DNA of 64,000 nt from Pseudomonas fluorescens (GTDB lineage: Bacteria > Pseudomonadota > Gammaproteobacteria > Pseudomonadales > Pseudomonadaceae): contig NZ_LR134318.1 in the NCBI RefSeq assembly GCF_900636825.1, positions 2,823,501-2,887,500 of the forward strand. The letters run 5' to 3'. The notes under the pieces were generated by a model. The model saw nothing but the letters and a program-made list of their open reading frames with translations, was not told the origin of the DNA and did not search any database. The position numbers and the translations under genes are program-made. Shown in pieces: positions 1 through 8,768 of the stretch. How positions within the stretch are numbered: the stretch's first letter is position 1; every line of letters starts with the position of its first letter.

Positions 1-605
1 AAGCAGACTGCGTGTTTTACGCCACTGGCCGTCGTCCGATGCTGGACAATCTCGGCCTGGAAAACACCGGTGTGCAGTTCACTGACAAAGGCTTCATCAA
101 AGTCGATGATCTGTACCAAACCACCGAGCCGTCCATTCTTGCCCTCGGCGACGTCATTGGCCGGGTGCAACTCACGCCGGTCGCATTGGCTGAAGGCATG
201 GCCGTGGCGCGGCGCTTGTTCAAGCCGGAGCAATACCGCCCGGTGGATTACAAGATGATCCCGACGGCCGTATTCAGTCTGCCGAATATCGGCACAGTGG
301 GCCTGAGCGAAGAAGAGGCCCGCGAGGCGGGTCACGATGTGGTGATTTATGAAAGTCGTTTCCGGCCGATGAAGCTGACCCTGACACAGTCTCAGGAAAA
401 AACCCTGATGAAACTGGTGGTCGACGGCAAGACCGACAAGGTCCTCGGCTGCCACATGGTCGGTCCGGATGCTGGTGAAATCGTGCAAGGTCTGGCCATC
501 GCGCTGAAGGCTGGCGCAACCAAGCGTGACTTCGACGACACGATCGGGGTTCACCCGACGGCCGCCGAAGAGTTTGTCACCATGCGTACACCGGTCGGCG
601 CTTAA
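1..605 (+). CDS. gor: Glutathione-disulfide reductase, C-terminal part (5' end outside window)
   Basis: Reduces oxidised glutathione with NADPH in the cytoplasm. The window opens inside the gene; the frame reads from base 3 ([12 protein letters not shown]). What is visible is the end of the NAD(P)-binding domain, the FAD-binding segment with the ALGDVIG motif, and the dimerisation domain ending in [14 protein letters not shown]. That last motif carries the catalytic His-Glu pair typical of glutathione reductase; the redox CxxxxC lies upstream, off the window. The stop codon overlaps that of the convergent KfrA-like gene inside the palindrome CTTAAG, so no terminator separates them. Other flavoprotein disulfide reductases are possible in principle, but the C-terminal motif favours Gor. 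Confidence 0.93.
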   Translation, partial: ADCVFYATGRRPMLDNLGLENTGVQFTDKGFIKVDDLYQTTEPSILALGDVIGRVQLTPVALAEGMAVARRLFKPEQYRPVDYKMIPTAVFSLPNIGTVGLSEEEAREAGHDVVIYESRFRPMKLTLTQSQEKTLMKLVVDGKTDKVLGCHMVGPDAGEIVQGLAIALKAGATKRDFDDTIGVHPTAAEEFVTMRTPVGA

Positions 606-1618
606 GCGTCGTTCGGTTTGCCTGTGTCTGGCGTTGCCGCGACGGTGGCCGCCAGGCGCTTGCTGTCTTCCAGAGTTGCTTGAGCTTTGAGCAACTCTTT
701 TTCCAGAGTCTGATTGACCATCGTCTGCTCGTCGACGCTCTGTTTGAGCGCCTGGCTTTCCAGCGTGGCCACGCGCAAGCGTTCCTGGAGGAGGGTGCGC
801 TCGCTATCCATTCGCGTGCTTTGTTCCAGTAACTGATCCTGGCGCTGGTTGCTCTGCTTGAGCTGATCCTGCAGCAAGTTCAGCTCGCGCTGAGTGCCGC
901 GGTTTTCTGTGAGCAGGCGTTCGTTGTCGCGGTGCAGTTGCGTGATCTCGTCCTGACGCACCAACGCACTTTGCTGGGCTTGACGCAGTTCGGCCTGAAT
1001 CTGCTGCACCTGGCTTTCGTGACGGCTCTGATCCTGCTCGCGCTGCTCTCGGCTGGCGTTGCGGTAATGCTCCAGCGCATCGCGGGCGTGCAGATGCTTT
1101 TCTTCCAGCGAGCGAATCTGCTCGTCCTTGTCCTGCAAGCGCAACTCGAAGTCGGCCAGTGCCTGATTCAGCCCGGCATTGCGCGTCTGCTCGGTCTGCA
1201 ACATCGAGCGCGTGTTGTTCAGCGCTTCGGATTCGCGCGCCAGTGCGGCGCCTTGAATGTCGTGCTCGTGCTCGAGTTTTTCCAGAGCCTGGCGGGTTTC
1301 TTTCAACTCGCTTTCCAGCGCTTCACGTTGCGCCTCGAACTGCTCGCGCGCTTGTTCGATGGGCTCTTGCGCCTGCTCTTTAAGGCGTTGGGCGAGGCGC
1401 GAGACGAGGGCGGCGAGTTCGTCGTCGATCGGTTCTGCCGACGCTTCGACCGGTTGAGCGCCATCGTCCAGCTCTTTCAGATAACGATGGATCGTGGTTT
1501 TCGAGCCGGTGTTACCCATTTCAATGCGTACCGCATCGATGCTTGGGTGTTCGCCGCGCGCCAGAATCGCGGTGCGCGCGATTTGCACGAGGGCTTTGGT
1601 TATGCCGCCACGGGCCAT
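602..1618 (-). CDS. KfrA-type coiled-coil DNA-binding protein (TnpT-like)
   Basis: 338 residues. The first 55 or so resemble the KfrA_N DNA-binding domain ([20 protein letters not shown], then a helix-turn-helix-like stretch ending [11 protein letters not shown]). Residues from about 65 to 325 are a long, almost uninterrupted coiled coil rich in Q, E, R and L. The start is ATG at 1618, with TAGGAG six bases upstream. It is divergent from a tyrosine recombinase gene. In Tn4651-family transposons the auxiliary factor TnpT has the same domain layout and nearly the same length, sits divergent from recombinase TnpS and binds their shared intergenic site. TnpT-like is therefore my reading; a chromosomal KfrA-like nucleoid or plasmid-type protein is the alternative. 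Confidence 0.8.
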   Translation of the reverse strand: MARGGITKALVQIARTAILARGEHPSIDAVRIEMGNTGSKTTIHRYLKELDDGAQPVEASAEPIDDELAALVSRLAQRLKEQAQEPIEQAREQFEAQREALESELKETRQALEKLEHEHDIQGAALARESEALNNTRSMLQTEQTRNAGLNQALADFELRLQDKDEQIRSLEEKHLHARDALEHYRNASREQREQDQSRHESQVQQIQAELRQAQQSALVRQDEITQLHRDNERLLTENRGTQRELNLLQDQLKQSNQRQDQLLEQSTRMDSERTLLQERLRVATLESQALKQSVDEQTMVNQTLEKELLKAQATLEDSKRLAATVAATPDTGKPNDA

Positions 1619-1641
1619 ATCAACTCCTACGGTTTCATACT

Positions 1642-1675
1642 GTGGTACATGCCACTATGAAGGCTAGTGTACCAC
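1642..1675. promoter_or_regulatory. Nested inverted repeats between the recombinase and KfrA-like genes; candidate recombination core or operator
   Basis: GTGGTACA (1642-1649) and TGTACCAC (1668-1675) are perfect 8-bp inverted repeats. Inside them CACTA (1653-1657) and TAGTG (1665-1669) form a second inverted pair around a 7-bp spacer. Paired short arms around a 6-8 bp spacer are the general plan of a tyrosine recombinase core site. In Tn4651 the resolution site lies in the same place, between tnpS and tnpT. The repeat also lies 24 bp upstream of the KfrA-like start and could simply be its operator. Confidence 0.45.
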
Positions 1676-1794
1676 GTCAAAAACAAAGTTGAATAATTGA
1701 GGTTTAAGACGCGGGATATACTGGTATTACCCATTGTCAGACGGCAAAATGTGCTTTTGCACCCTTGCATCAGTACGCCAGCGAGAAAACAGGC

Positions 1795-2733
1795 ATGAGC
1801 GACATCGATCGCTATTTGCAAGCCGCCACCCGTGACAACACGCGCCGCAGCTATCGCGCGGCCATCGAACATTTCGAAGTGAAGTGGGGAGGGTTCCTGC
1901 CAGCCACCGCTGACAGCGTTGCGCGCTATCTGGTCGCGCACGCTGGCGAGCTGTCGATCAATACGCTGAAGCTGCGTCTGTCGGCGCTGGCGCAGTGGCA
2001 CAACAGTCAGGGCTTTGCCGATCCGACCAAGTCGCCTGTGGTGCGCAAGGTATTCAAAGGCATTCGTGCTTTGCATCCAGCACAAGAGAAACAGGCCGAG
2101 CCGTTGCAGTTGCAGGATCTGCAACGCGTCGTTGGCTGGCTCGAGCAAGAGGCGCAGACAGCGAGAGCGCAACAGGATCGTCCCGCGCTGCTCAAGGCTT
2201 ATCGCGATCGCGCATTGATTCTTCTGGGATTCTGGCGCGGTTTCCGTAGCGATGAACTGTGCCGTTTGCAGATCGAGCATGTGCAAGCGCACGCCGGTAA
2301 AGGCATCACCCTTTATCTGCCGCGCAGCAAGGGCGACCGGGAAAACCTGGGGCAGACTTATCAAGCGCCGGCACTGCTGAAGCTCTGCCCGGTGCAGGCC
2401 TACATCGACTGGATAACGGAAGCGGCGCTGGTGCGCGGTCCGGTTTTTCGCAGCATCGACCGCTGGGGCAATCTGAACGAAGAGGGCTTGCACGCCAACA
2501 GCATCATTCCGTTACTGCGCCAGGCCTTGCAGCGTGCCGGGATTGCCGCCGAGAACTACACAAGCCATTCCCTGCGGCGCGGCTTCGCCACATGGGCGCA
2601 TCAAAGCGGCTGGGATCTGAAATCACTGATGAGTTACGTGGGCTGGAAGGACATGAAATCCGCCATGCGCTATGTTGAGGTCAGCCCATTCCAGGGAATG
2701 GCTCGGATTATGGATAAACCGGATCAACCGTAG
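1795..2733 (+). CDS. Short tyrosine recombinase / site-specific integrase (TnpS-like)
   Basis: 312 residues from ATG 1795; an upstream TTG at 1765 would add ten residues but has no clear ribosome site. A SAM-like N-terminal domain (about 1-95) is followed by the catalytic domain. The active-site set is complete: Arg151 (GFRSDEL), Lys179 in the beta hairpin (LPRSKGD), His258 and Arg261 (HSLRRG), Trp284 (GWKD) and the nucleophile Tyr293 (RYVE). Family members cut and rejoin DNA through a 3'-phosphotyrosine. Its size and its divergent KfrA-like partner match TnpS of Tn4651-type transposons better than XerC/XerD or phage integrases. No transposase, terminal inverted repeat or attachment tRNA is visible nearby. 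Confidence 0.87.
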   Translation: MSDIDRYLQAATRDNTRRSYRAAIEHFEVKWGGFLPATADSVARYLVAHAGELSINTLKLRLSALAQWHNSQGFADPTKSPVVRKVFKGIRALHPAQEKQAEPLQLQDLQRVVGWLEQEAQTARAQQDRPALLKAYRDRALILLGFWRGFRSDELCRLQIEHVQAHAGKGITLYLPRSKGDRENLGQTYQAPALLKLCPVQAYIDWITEAALVRGPVFRSIDRWGNLNEEGLHANSIIPLLRQALQRAGIAAENYTSHSLRRGFATWAHQSGWDLKSLMSYVGWKDMKSAMRYVEVSPFQGMARIMDKPDQP

Positions 2734-2746
2734 AGATCGTTTTCTT

Positions 2747-2769
2747 CTATTAATACAGCCAGCTAATAG
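2747..2769. promoter_or_regulatory. Inverted repeat in the ahpC promoter region, candidate OxyR-type site
   Basis: CTATTA (2747-2752) and TAATAG (2764-2769) are perfect inverted repeats 102 bp before the ahpC start. One ATCG-N7-CTAT half (2736-2750) is one base away from the OxyR ATAG-N7-CTAT element, but the second half does not follow at the expected spacing. OxyR control of ahpC is well established in Pseudomonas; this exact site is only a candidate. Confidence 0.3.
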
Positions 2770-2870
2770 CGAAAACAAATCAGCAGTATCAGGTTTGCCA
2801 ATGAGCCTTCCGTCGAGTGAGTGGGTAGGATTCACCCATCAACTTCATAACCCCTGACGGAGAGTCATCG

Positions 2871-3434
2871 ATGCCTATCATCAACAGCCAAGTAAAACCG
2901 TTCAAAGCTACCGCATTCAAAAACGGCGACTTCGTTCAAGTCTCGGACGCTGACTTGAAAGGCAAGTGGTCCGTGGTGTTCTTCTACCCAGCCGACTTCA
3001 CCTTCGTTTGCCCAACCGAGCTGGAAGACCTGGCCGACAACTACGCTGAGTTCAAGAAGCTGGGCGTGGAAATCTACAGCGTTTCGACCGACACCCACTT
3101 TGCTCACGCTGCCTGGCACAACACTTCGCCAGCCATCGGCAAAATCCAATACACCATGATCGGCGACCCGACCCACGTCATCTCCCGCAACTTCGACGTG
3201 CTGATCGAAGAAGCTGGTCTGGCTGACCGTGGCACCTTCGTGATCAACCCTGAAGGCCAGATCAAAATCGTTGAACTGAACGATGGCGGCGTTGGCCGTG
3301 ACGCTTCCGAGCTGCTGCGCAAAATCAAGGCTGCTCAGTACGTCGCTGCACACCCAGGCGAAGTTTGCCCGGCCAAGTGGAAAGAAGGCGAGGCCACTCT
3401 GGCTCCGTCGCTGGACCTGGTCGGCAAGATCTAA
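2871..3434 (+). CDS. ahpC: Alkyl hydroperoxide reductase peroxiredoxin subunit AhpC
   Basis: Typical 2-Cys peroxiredoxin that reduces hydrogen peroxide, organic peroxides and peroxynitrite, and is recycled by AhpF. 187 residues, the usual length. The peroxidatic Cys47 lies in the FVCPTE motif, with Pro40 and Thr44 of the [10 protein letters not shown] loop; the resolving Cys166 is in [10 protein letters not shown]. The start is preceded by a good GGAGAG ribosome site. A terminator follows and ahpF lies 124 bp downstream, so the abundant peroxiredoxin can be expressed above its reductase. Confidence 0.97.
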   Translation: MPIINSQVKPFKATAFKNGDFVQVSDADLKGKWSVVFFYPADFTFVCPTELEDLADNYAEFKKLGVEIYSVSTDTHFAHAAWHNTSPAIGKIQYTMIGDPTHVISRNFDVLIEEAGLADRGTFVINPEGQIKIVELNDGGVGRDASELLRKIKAAQYVAAHPGEVCPAKWKEGEATLAPSLDLVGKI

Positions 3435-3502
3435 GTCTGTGACATGCAACGCAGGGCGGCACGCCGCACCTTCTTAAGTTAGCTGCACCGCCCAATAAAA
3501 AT

Positions 3503-3532
3503 GCCCGGGCGAGATTCGCTCGGGCTTTTTTT
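3503..3532 (+). terminator. Rho-independent terminator between ahpC and ahpF
   Basis: GCCCGGGCG (3503-3511) pairs with CGCTCGGGC (3517-3525) with one G-T wobble and a 5-base loop, followed by seven T. It probably attenuates read-through from ahpC into ahpF rather than blocking it completely. Confidence 0.9.
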
Positions 3533-3558
3533 CGCCTCAAATAAAGGAAATCGCCCGT

Positions 3559-5121
3559 ATGTTGGACGCCAATCTTAAAGCCCAGTTGAAATCGTACCTG
3601 GAACGGGTCACCCAGCCGATCGAGATCGTTGCATCCCTCGACGACGGTGCGAAATCCCGTGAAATGCTTGACCTGCTGAAAGACGTTGCCAGTCTTTCGA
3701 GCCAAATTACCTTGATCGACAGCGGTGACGATGCCCGCAAGCCATCGTTCTCGATCAACCGCCCCGGCGCCGACATCAGCCTGCGCTTCGCCGGCATTCC
3801 GATGGGCCACGAGTTCACCTCGCTGGTACTGGCGTTGCTGCAAGTCGGTGGCCACCCATCGAAGGCCAGCGCTGAAGTGATCGAGCAGATTCGCTCGCTC
3901 AAAGGTGAGTTTGTCTTTGAAACCTACTTCTCGCTGTCTTGCCAAAACTGCCCGGACGTTGTGCAGGCGCTGAACCTGATGGCGGTGCTCAATCCGAACA
4001 TCCGCCACGTTGCCATCGACGGCGCGTTGTTCCAGGACGAAGTCAACGATCGCAAGATCATGGCCGTGCCGAGCATCTACTTGAACGGCGAAAACTTCGG
4101 CCAGGGCCGAATGGGCCTGGAAGAAATCCTCGCCAAGCTCGACACCGGCGCCATCGTGCGTCAGGCCGAGAAGATCAGCGCCAAAGAAGCCTTTGACGTA
4201 TTGGTCGTCGGCGGTGGCCCGGCCGGCGCGTCGGCGGCCATTTATGCAGCGCGTAAGGGTATCCGCACCGGTGTTGCCGCTGAGCGTTTCGGCGGTCAGG
4301 TGCTGGACACTATGGCCATCGAAAACTTCATTTCCGTGCAGGAAACCGAAGGGCCGAAACTGGCTACGGCGCTGGAAGAACACGTCAAGCAATACGACGT
4401 CGACATCATGAACCTGCAACGCGCCGACAAGCTGATCCCCGGCAAAAATGGCGAGCTGCATGAAGTCCATTTCGCCAGCGGCGCAACGCTGAAAGCCAAA
4501 AGCGTGATTTTGGCGACTGGTGCGCGGTGGCGTGAAATGAACGTGCCGGGCGAGCAGGAATACCGTAACAAGGGCGTGGCGTACTGCCCGCACTGCGACG
4601 GTCCGCTGTTCAAAGGCAAGCGAGTGGCAGTGATTGGCGGCGGTAACTCAGGCGTCGAAGCGGCCATCGACCTGGCCGGTATCGTCTCGCACGTCACGCT
4701 GCTGGAATTCGACGTACAACTGCGTGCCGACGCCGTCCTGCAGCGCAAGCTGCACAGCCTGCCGAATGTCACCGTGATCACCAGTGCGCAAACCACTGAA
4801 GTGACCGGTAATGGCGAGAAGGTCAACGGTCTGCGTTACAAGGATCGCACCAGCGATGAGTTGCGTACGGTCGAGCTGGAAGGGATCTTCGTGCAGATCG
4901 GACTGCTGCCGAACACCGACTGGCTCAAAGGCACCATCGAGTTGTCGCCGCGCGGTGAGATCATCGTTGATAACCGTGGCGAGACTTCGATCCCGGGGAT
5001 CTTCGCAGCGGGTGACGTGACCACTGTGCCGTACAAGCAGATCGTGATTGCAGTGGGCGAGGGTGCCAAGGCTTCGCTCAGTGCTTTCGATCACTTGATT
5101 CGCACTTCCGCTCCGGCTTAA
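3559..5121 (+). CDS. ahpF: Alkyl hydroperoxide reductase flavoprotein subunit AhpF
   Basis: NADH-dependent disulfide reductase for AhpC. 520 residues, full length. The N-terminal domain is two fused thioredoxin folds with the relay pair Cys128/Cys131 (SCQNCPD). The FAD-binding motif VVGGGPAG starts near 216, the redox-active pair is Cys343/Cys346 (CPHCDG), the NAD-binding [10 protein letters not shown] motif is near 360, and the FAD-contacting [12 protein letters not shown] stretch is near 480. The ribosome site is AAAGGAAA. A strong terminator follows. Confidence 0.97.
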   Translation: MLDANLKAQLKSYLERVTQPIEIVASLDDGAKSREMLDLLKDVASLSSQITLIDSGDDARKPSFSINRPGADISLRFAGIPMGHEFTSLVLALLQVGGHPSKASAEVIEQIRSLKGEFVFETYFSLSCQNCPDVVQALNLMAVLNPNIRHVAIDGALFQDEVNDRKIMAVPSIYLNGENFGQGRMGLEEILAKLDTGAIVRQAEKISAKEAFDVLVVGGGPAGASAAIYAARKGIRTGVAAERFGGQVLDTMAIENFISVQETEGPKLATALEEHVKQYDVDIMNLQRADKLIPGKNGELHEVHFASGATLKAKSVILATGARWREMNVPGEQEYRNKGVAYCPHCDGPLFKGKRVAVIGGGNSGVEAAIDLAGIVSHVTLLEFDVQLRADAVLQRKLHSLPNVTVITSAQTTEVTGNGEKVNGLRYKDRTSDELRTVELEGIFVQIGLLPNTDWLKGTIELSPRGEIIVDNRGETSIPGIFAAGDVTTVPYKQIVIAVGEGAKASLSAFDHLIRTSAPA

Positions 5122-5136
5122 CCGCCCTGGCAGAAT

Positions 5137-5168
5137 GAAAAAACCCGTGAGCGATCACGGGTTTTTTT
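5137..5168 (+). terminator. Rho-independent terminator after ahpF
   Basis: AAAAAACCCGTGA and TCACGGGTTTTTTT form a 13-bp A/T-flanked stem around the loop GCGA. It ends the ahp unit and could also work on the other strand for gloA. Confidence 0.9.
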
Positions 5169-5179
5169 ATGCCTGAAGC

Positions 5180-5238
5180 AAAAGATCGCAGCCTGCGGCA
5201 GCTCCTACAGAGACTGTGTAGGAGCCTGCGATCTTTTT
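5180..5238. repeat. REP-A inverted pair, right arm shortened
   Basis: The left arm (AAAAGATCGCAGCCTGCGG, then CAGCTCCTAC) is intact. The right arm jumps from GTAGGAG straight to CCTGCGATCTTTT, having lost about nine bases of the stem. The gloA stop codon lies at its edge. Confidence 0.85.
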
Positions 5239-5758
5239 ACAGCGGGGCTGGCTGGATGATTTCGACCCAGTAACCGTCCGGATCCTTGATGAACGCCAGG
5301 CTTTTCATGCGGCCATCGCTCAGGCGCTTCTGGAAGTCGCAACCCAATTCTTCAAAACGTGCACACGCGGCGACGATGTCCGGCACCGAGATGCAAATGT
5401 GGCCGAAACCACGTGGATCGGTGTTGCCGTTGTGATAGGCGAAATCAGCATCGTTTTCGGTGCCGTGGTTGTGGGTCAGTTCCAGAATGCCCGGGATCGA
5501 CTTCATCCATTCGGTGCGCGCTGCGGCGTCGGCTGGAATCTGTGCTTTGTCGACCAGCGCGAGAAAGTACAGGCTGAACTCGGCTTCCGGGAAGTCACGC
5601 TTCTCGACCAGCGAGAAACCCAGCACGCGGGTGTAGAAATCCAGCGACTTGGTGATGTCTTTGACGCGCAGCATGGTGTGGTTGAAAACGAAGTTACGGG
5701 TTGCGCTGTCTGGCGTGGCAGTGACGCCGGGGAAAGTGTTCAGTTCGTTGAGGCTCAT
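5237..5758 (-). CDS. gloA: Lactoylglutathione lyase (glyoxalase I), long form
   Basis: Converts the hemithioacetal of methylglyoxal and glutathione to S-lactoylglutathione. 173 residues from ATG 5758, chosen because GGAGGG precedes it; upstream in-frame codons look non-coding. The four metal ligands are visible: His27 (NHTML), Glu93 (LELTHNHG), His120 (GHICISV) and Glu166 (WVEII). The insertion between residues 75 and 115 ([12 protein letters not shown] to NGNTDPRG) is typical of the longer, zinc-dependent class such as P. aeruginosa GloA3, not the short nickel class. It depends on glutathione, as does the gor product at the window start, with the peroxide defence genes in between. Confidence 0.95.
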   Translation of the reverse strand: MSLNELNTFPGVTATPDSATRNFVFNHTMLRVKDITKSLDFYTRVLGFSLVEKRDFPEAEFSLYFLALVDKAQIPADAAARTEWMKSIPGILELTHNHGTENDADFAYHNGNTDPRGFGHICISVPDIVAACARFEELGCDFQKRLSDGRMKSLAFIKDPDGYWVEIIQPAPL

Positions 5759-5895
5759 GGGCCCTCCAATAACTATGGTCGAGTGAATGGGCGCAATCAT
5801 ACGCATGCCGGCCGGCATCGCCAAATGCAGGGCGGGCTTGCCGTGCGGCTGGCCGGGGCTCAGACTTTGCTTTCTACCTTCGAGTGCGTCCGGCA

Positions 5896-6414
5896 ATGAT
5901 CCGACTGTTCAAATCGCTGTTTGTTTTTTTTGGCTTGTCTTTGACTGCGGTTCCCGTAATCGCGGGTGAACCCAGCGTCACTTGGCCTGCCGGTTGGCAG
6001 GTGGAATCGCTTCCCGAAGCGTCGCTGCAGGTTTCCCGTCAGCGCGCAGCGAAGACTGACGCCGATGGCAATCAGGTGATGGTCATGGAATTGACCATGA
6101 CGCAGGTTGAAACCGGGCATCAGGTCAACTTGCAGGGCGTTTTGCTGGAAATGCGCAAATCAATCCAGAAGGACTTTTTCCAGAGCGGTTACCAAAGCGT
6201 CTGCAACAAAGTTCACCCGGCGACGCTGGGTGATTTGCCAGCACTGGAATCCACTTGCACGATCACTGAAAACGGCCGGCATGTGTTATCGCAAACCTTG
6301 GTCGCAGCGGTCGAGGCAGATAAGGCTTATGTTCTTTCCTACGCTGGGCAGGCAGAGGCTTATAAGGCGAGTGCAGACGAGATAGTCGCAGTCAGAAACA
6401 GCCTGAAACTTTAG
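5896..6414 (+). CDS. Putative periplasmic protein, DUF4946-like
   Basis: 172 residues. The first 24 form a signal peptide ([24 protein letters not shown]). The mature part looks like an alpha/beta domain with two cysteines ([20 protein letters not shown]) that could form a disulfide. Similar short secreted proteins annotated DUF4946 occur across Pseudomonas; no function is known to me. The ATG start at 5896 is the best available because the signal peptide begins there, though its ribosome site is weak. It is divergent from gloA with 137 bp between starts. Confidence 0.7.
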   Translation: MIRLFKSLFVFFGLSLTAVPVIAGEPSVTWPAGWQVESLPEASLQVSRQRAAKTDADGNQVMVMELTMTQVETGHQVNLQGVLLEMRKSIQKDFFQSGYQSVCNKVHPATLGDLPALESTCTITENGRHVLSQTLVAAVEADKAYVLSYAGQAEAYKASADEIVAVRNSLKL

Positions 6415-6585
6415 TCGATCGATCTGGCCAAGGCGCAGAGAATACCCGAAGGGATTAAGTACAAAGTTTAAAACCCGCCGTCATCTGCAACATTGAGCAG
6501 CAAATTATTTGAATATGATTCAAGAACGTTACAGGGATCTCGAAACTTGCGAGATGAAATTCATTTCATTTGTTAGATAATGTCA

Positions 6586-6616
6586 AGAAAAAAGCCCTGC
6601 ATCATGCAGGGCTTTG
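6586..6616 (-). terminator. Rho-independent terminator after mvaU
   Basis: AAGCCCTGCAT and ATGCAGGGCTT form the stem; on the minus strand it is followed by six T. It ends the mvaU transcript and sits about 20 bp beyond its stop codon. Confidence 0.88.
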
Positions 6617-6632
6617 TTTGTTGGCGTGACCT

Positions 6633-6998
6633 TTAATCGCGCAACCAGGAATCGACAGTGGCAGCACCGTATTGTTCTTTCCAGGCTTTCAGCCCTCGGT
6701 GGTTGCCGCCCTTGGTCTCGATCAGCTCGCCGGTGTGCGGGTTGTGATAAACCTTGACCACGCGAGCGCGGCGGGTTTTCGGCGCGGCGGACGCTTGCAG
6801 AGCCGACTTTGACGGGTTCGGATCGAGAATGGCGATGATTTCCTTCAGGCCCTTGCCATAGTTTTTCATCAGCCCCAGAAGCTTTTCTTCAAATTCAATT
6901 TCTTTCTTGAGGCCGGCATCGTTCTTCAGCGACTCCAGCTGCTTGAGCTGCTCCTGAAGGGCTTTTTCAGCTGCACGAAATTCAGCGAGTCTGGACAA
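6633..6998 (-). CDS. mvaU: H-NS family xenogeneic silencer MvaU (MvaV)
   Basis: Nucleoid protein that coats AT-rich, often acquired DNA and silences it; paralogue of MvaT. 121 residues from the TTG at 6998 (MSRLAEFRAAEKALQEQL), chosen because that N-terminus is the family one and GGAG stands about nine bases upstream; an ATG-led reading would add 33 unrelated residues. Residues 1-60 are the coiled-coil oligomerisation part and 80-121 the DNA-binding domain with the KGGNHRGLKAWKEQYG signature. The sequence resembles MvaU (MvaV in P. protegens) more than MvaT. The TTG start could lower its synthesis. Confidence 0.93.
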   Translation of the reverse strand: MSRLAEFRAAEKALQEQLKQLESLKNDAGLKKEIEFEEKLLGLMKNYGKGLKEIIAILDPNPSKSALQASAAPKTRRARVVKVYHNPHTGELIETKGGNHRGLKAWKEQYGAATVDSWLRD

Positions 6999-7232
6999 TA
7001 TCTTTACTCCAATAGTGTATTTGGCTGATACCAACCGCCAACAAAGCTGTAAGCCAAGAGCCTTGAAGCGACTCGGTGATAATGGCTCACCTGCCAATCT
7101 TGCTCAGGTTGAAAAAATTGTAGTAGTTAATGCCTCAAGAGTAAATCCTGATGTTGCCTGCATGTAACGGCAGTTGTTTTTTGAATCAATTTGGTGCGTT
7201 TCGTCGGTGTGTTCAGCTAAAACCTGGCTTAG

Positions 7233-8768
7233 TTAATCGTGACTTAATGCGCGAAGAAATTCCCCTGCCGGCATGGGTTTTCCGAACAGATAGCCCTGCA
7301 GAAAGTTGACGTGATGAGCGGTCAGATATTCCGCCTGCTCTTGAGTTTCGACACCTTCGGCAACAATACCTAGATCAAGCTTCGCCGAAAGTTCGATGAT
7401 CGTGTCGAGAATATGTCGAGAAAGCGCGTCGATGCCGATCATCGCAACGAAGCTCTGATCGATCTTGAGAAAGTCGACATTGAATTTGCGCAGGTAGCCC
7501 AGGCTTGAATGACCGGTGCCGAAGTCGTCGAGGGCAATCTTCACGCCCAGGCCATGCAACTGCTCGAACAGCTGGTGGGTGATGTCAGTTGGCTCAATCA
7601 ATTGCCGTTCGGTCAGCTCCAAAATCAGCCTGATGCTGTCCGGCGCGAAAGCTGCGAGGAATTCGCGGCAGTCTTCCACCAGCTCCAGATCCCGACAATG
7701 GCTTGCCGTGATGTTGATGCTGATATGAAAAGGCTGCGGCAGCATCGCCGATTGCGGGCCGAGCAGGGCGGCGGTCTGCTGCATCAGCGCGCGGGTCATA
7801 GGCACGATCAGACCCGAATGTTCGGCAAACGGGATGAACAGATCGGGGCGCACCAGTCCTTCCTTGGGATGGTTCCAGCGCATCAACACCTCGGCGCCCG
7901 ACCATTGTCTGCTGTCACCATGCACCACTGGCTGAAAATACGGAATGAACTCGCCGGCATCCAGCGCACGCTGCATTTCATGGCTCGGCGAGGTCGAGCG
8001 TTTTTGCAACACATGGCCAATGGCAGCCGAGACCGCGCCAAAAAATATCAGCAGGCTGAACAGCGGTGGGTATTCCTCCGCCATGTAGCGCCAGACTTCG
8101 CCTTGCGGGAAGCCCGCCGACACGCTGAACGCGTGACGCTGGGACACTGACTGGCTGAGTGCAACGGGGATCACGGGCAGAGCGCCATCGTGCACTTGGC
8201 CATCGACCGAGAGCCAATTGTCGCCGACTTGCAGCACCAGCAAGGTCTGCCGGCCGATCAAGCGCAAGATGTTGGTCAGATGGTAACCGTCCAACGTCGT
8301 CAGAGCACCGCCGCGACCATCGCTGAGACGATACACCAGCAATGCCGTGTTGGGCGTCACCGGGTTGCCGTTCATGAGCCACAATTTGCCCTGATGATAA
8401 TCTCCGGTATTCACTGCCTCGTTAAAGTCGCCGAACAGCGAACTGCAATAGAGGTTGTTGTCCCACACCAGATTGGTCGAGCGCACGAAAGGGCGGCGTG
8501 TGACCTGCTCGCGCAAGGCCAGTTTGACCTCTTCGCAGGTCTGACCGGCCAGCGGCAACAAATCCCGCGCCGCTTGCTCGGTGTTGTCGAGCATCAGGTC
8601 GAACTGACGCCGTGCCTCTTCGGCTGTGTGTCGGGCGCTCTGCTCGAGTGTGCGTTCGGCCTGCACGTAGAGAATCACGCTGCCCAGCACCACTGGCAGC
8701 AAGCCGCTCAACAGCGTGACGGCGATACGGGTGCTGCGTTTGCTGCGAGGTCTGACGGTCAACGGCAT
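7233..8768 (-). CDS. CSS-motif EAL-domain cyclic-di-GMP phosphodiesterase
   Basis: 511 residues, inner membrane. Two membrane helices (about 16-35 and 236-254) flank a periplasmic CSS domain whose conserved Cys108-Ser-Ser is visible (YCSSLFG); in related enzymes the two periplasmic cysteines respond to disulfide status. The cytoplasmic EAL domain runs from about 265. The signature reads EVL (293-295) instead of EAL, but the catalytic residues are all present: Glu293, Asn352, Glu384, Asp414-Asp415, Lys435, Glu471 and Gln491. It should therefore hydrolyse c-di-GMP to pGpG, favouring motility over biofilm. The start at ATG 8768 is chosen because upstream codons (to 8903) read as low-complexity non-family sequence. 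It is monocistronic. Confidence 0.92.
   Translation of the reverse strand: MPLTVRPRSKRSTRIAVTLLSGLLPVVLGSVILYVQAERTLEQSARHTAEEARRQFDLMLDNTEQAARDLLPLAGQTCEEVKLALREQVTRRPFVRSTNLVWDNNLYCSSLFGDFNEAVNTGDYHQGKLWLMNGNPVTPNTALLVYRLSDGRGGALTTLDGYHLTNILRLIGRQTLLVLQVGDNWLSVDGQVHDGALPVIPVALSQSVSQRHAFSVSAGFPQGEVWRYMAEEYPPLFSLLIFFGAVSAAIGHVLQKRSTSPSHEMQRALDAGEFIPYFQPVVHGDSRQWSGAEVLMRWNHPKEGLVRPDLFIPFAEHSGLIVPMTRALMQQTAALLGPQSAMLPQPFHISINITASHCRDLELVEDCREFLAAFAPDSIRLILELTERQLIEPTDITHQLFEQLHGLGVKIALDDFGTGHSSLGYLRKFNVDFLKIDQSFVAMIGIDALSRHILDTIIELSAKLDLGIVAEGVETQEQAEYLTAHHVNFLQGYLFGKPMPAGEFLRALSHD

Noticed and set aside
932..1660. 242-residue open frame on the plus strand
   Set aside because: Antisense shadow of the KfrA-like gene; Leu/Ala-rich and without a ribosome site, arising from the Gln/Glu-rich coiled-coil codons.
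1795..2733. Prophage or integrative element driven by the recombinase
   Set aside because: No phage, conjugation or tRNA attachment features on either side; core genes flank it closely.
3325..4593. 422-residue open frame opposite ahpF
   Set aside because: High-GC shadow; ahpF on the other strand has full family motifs.
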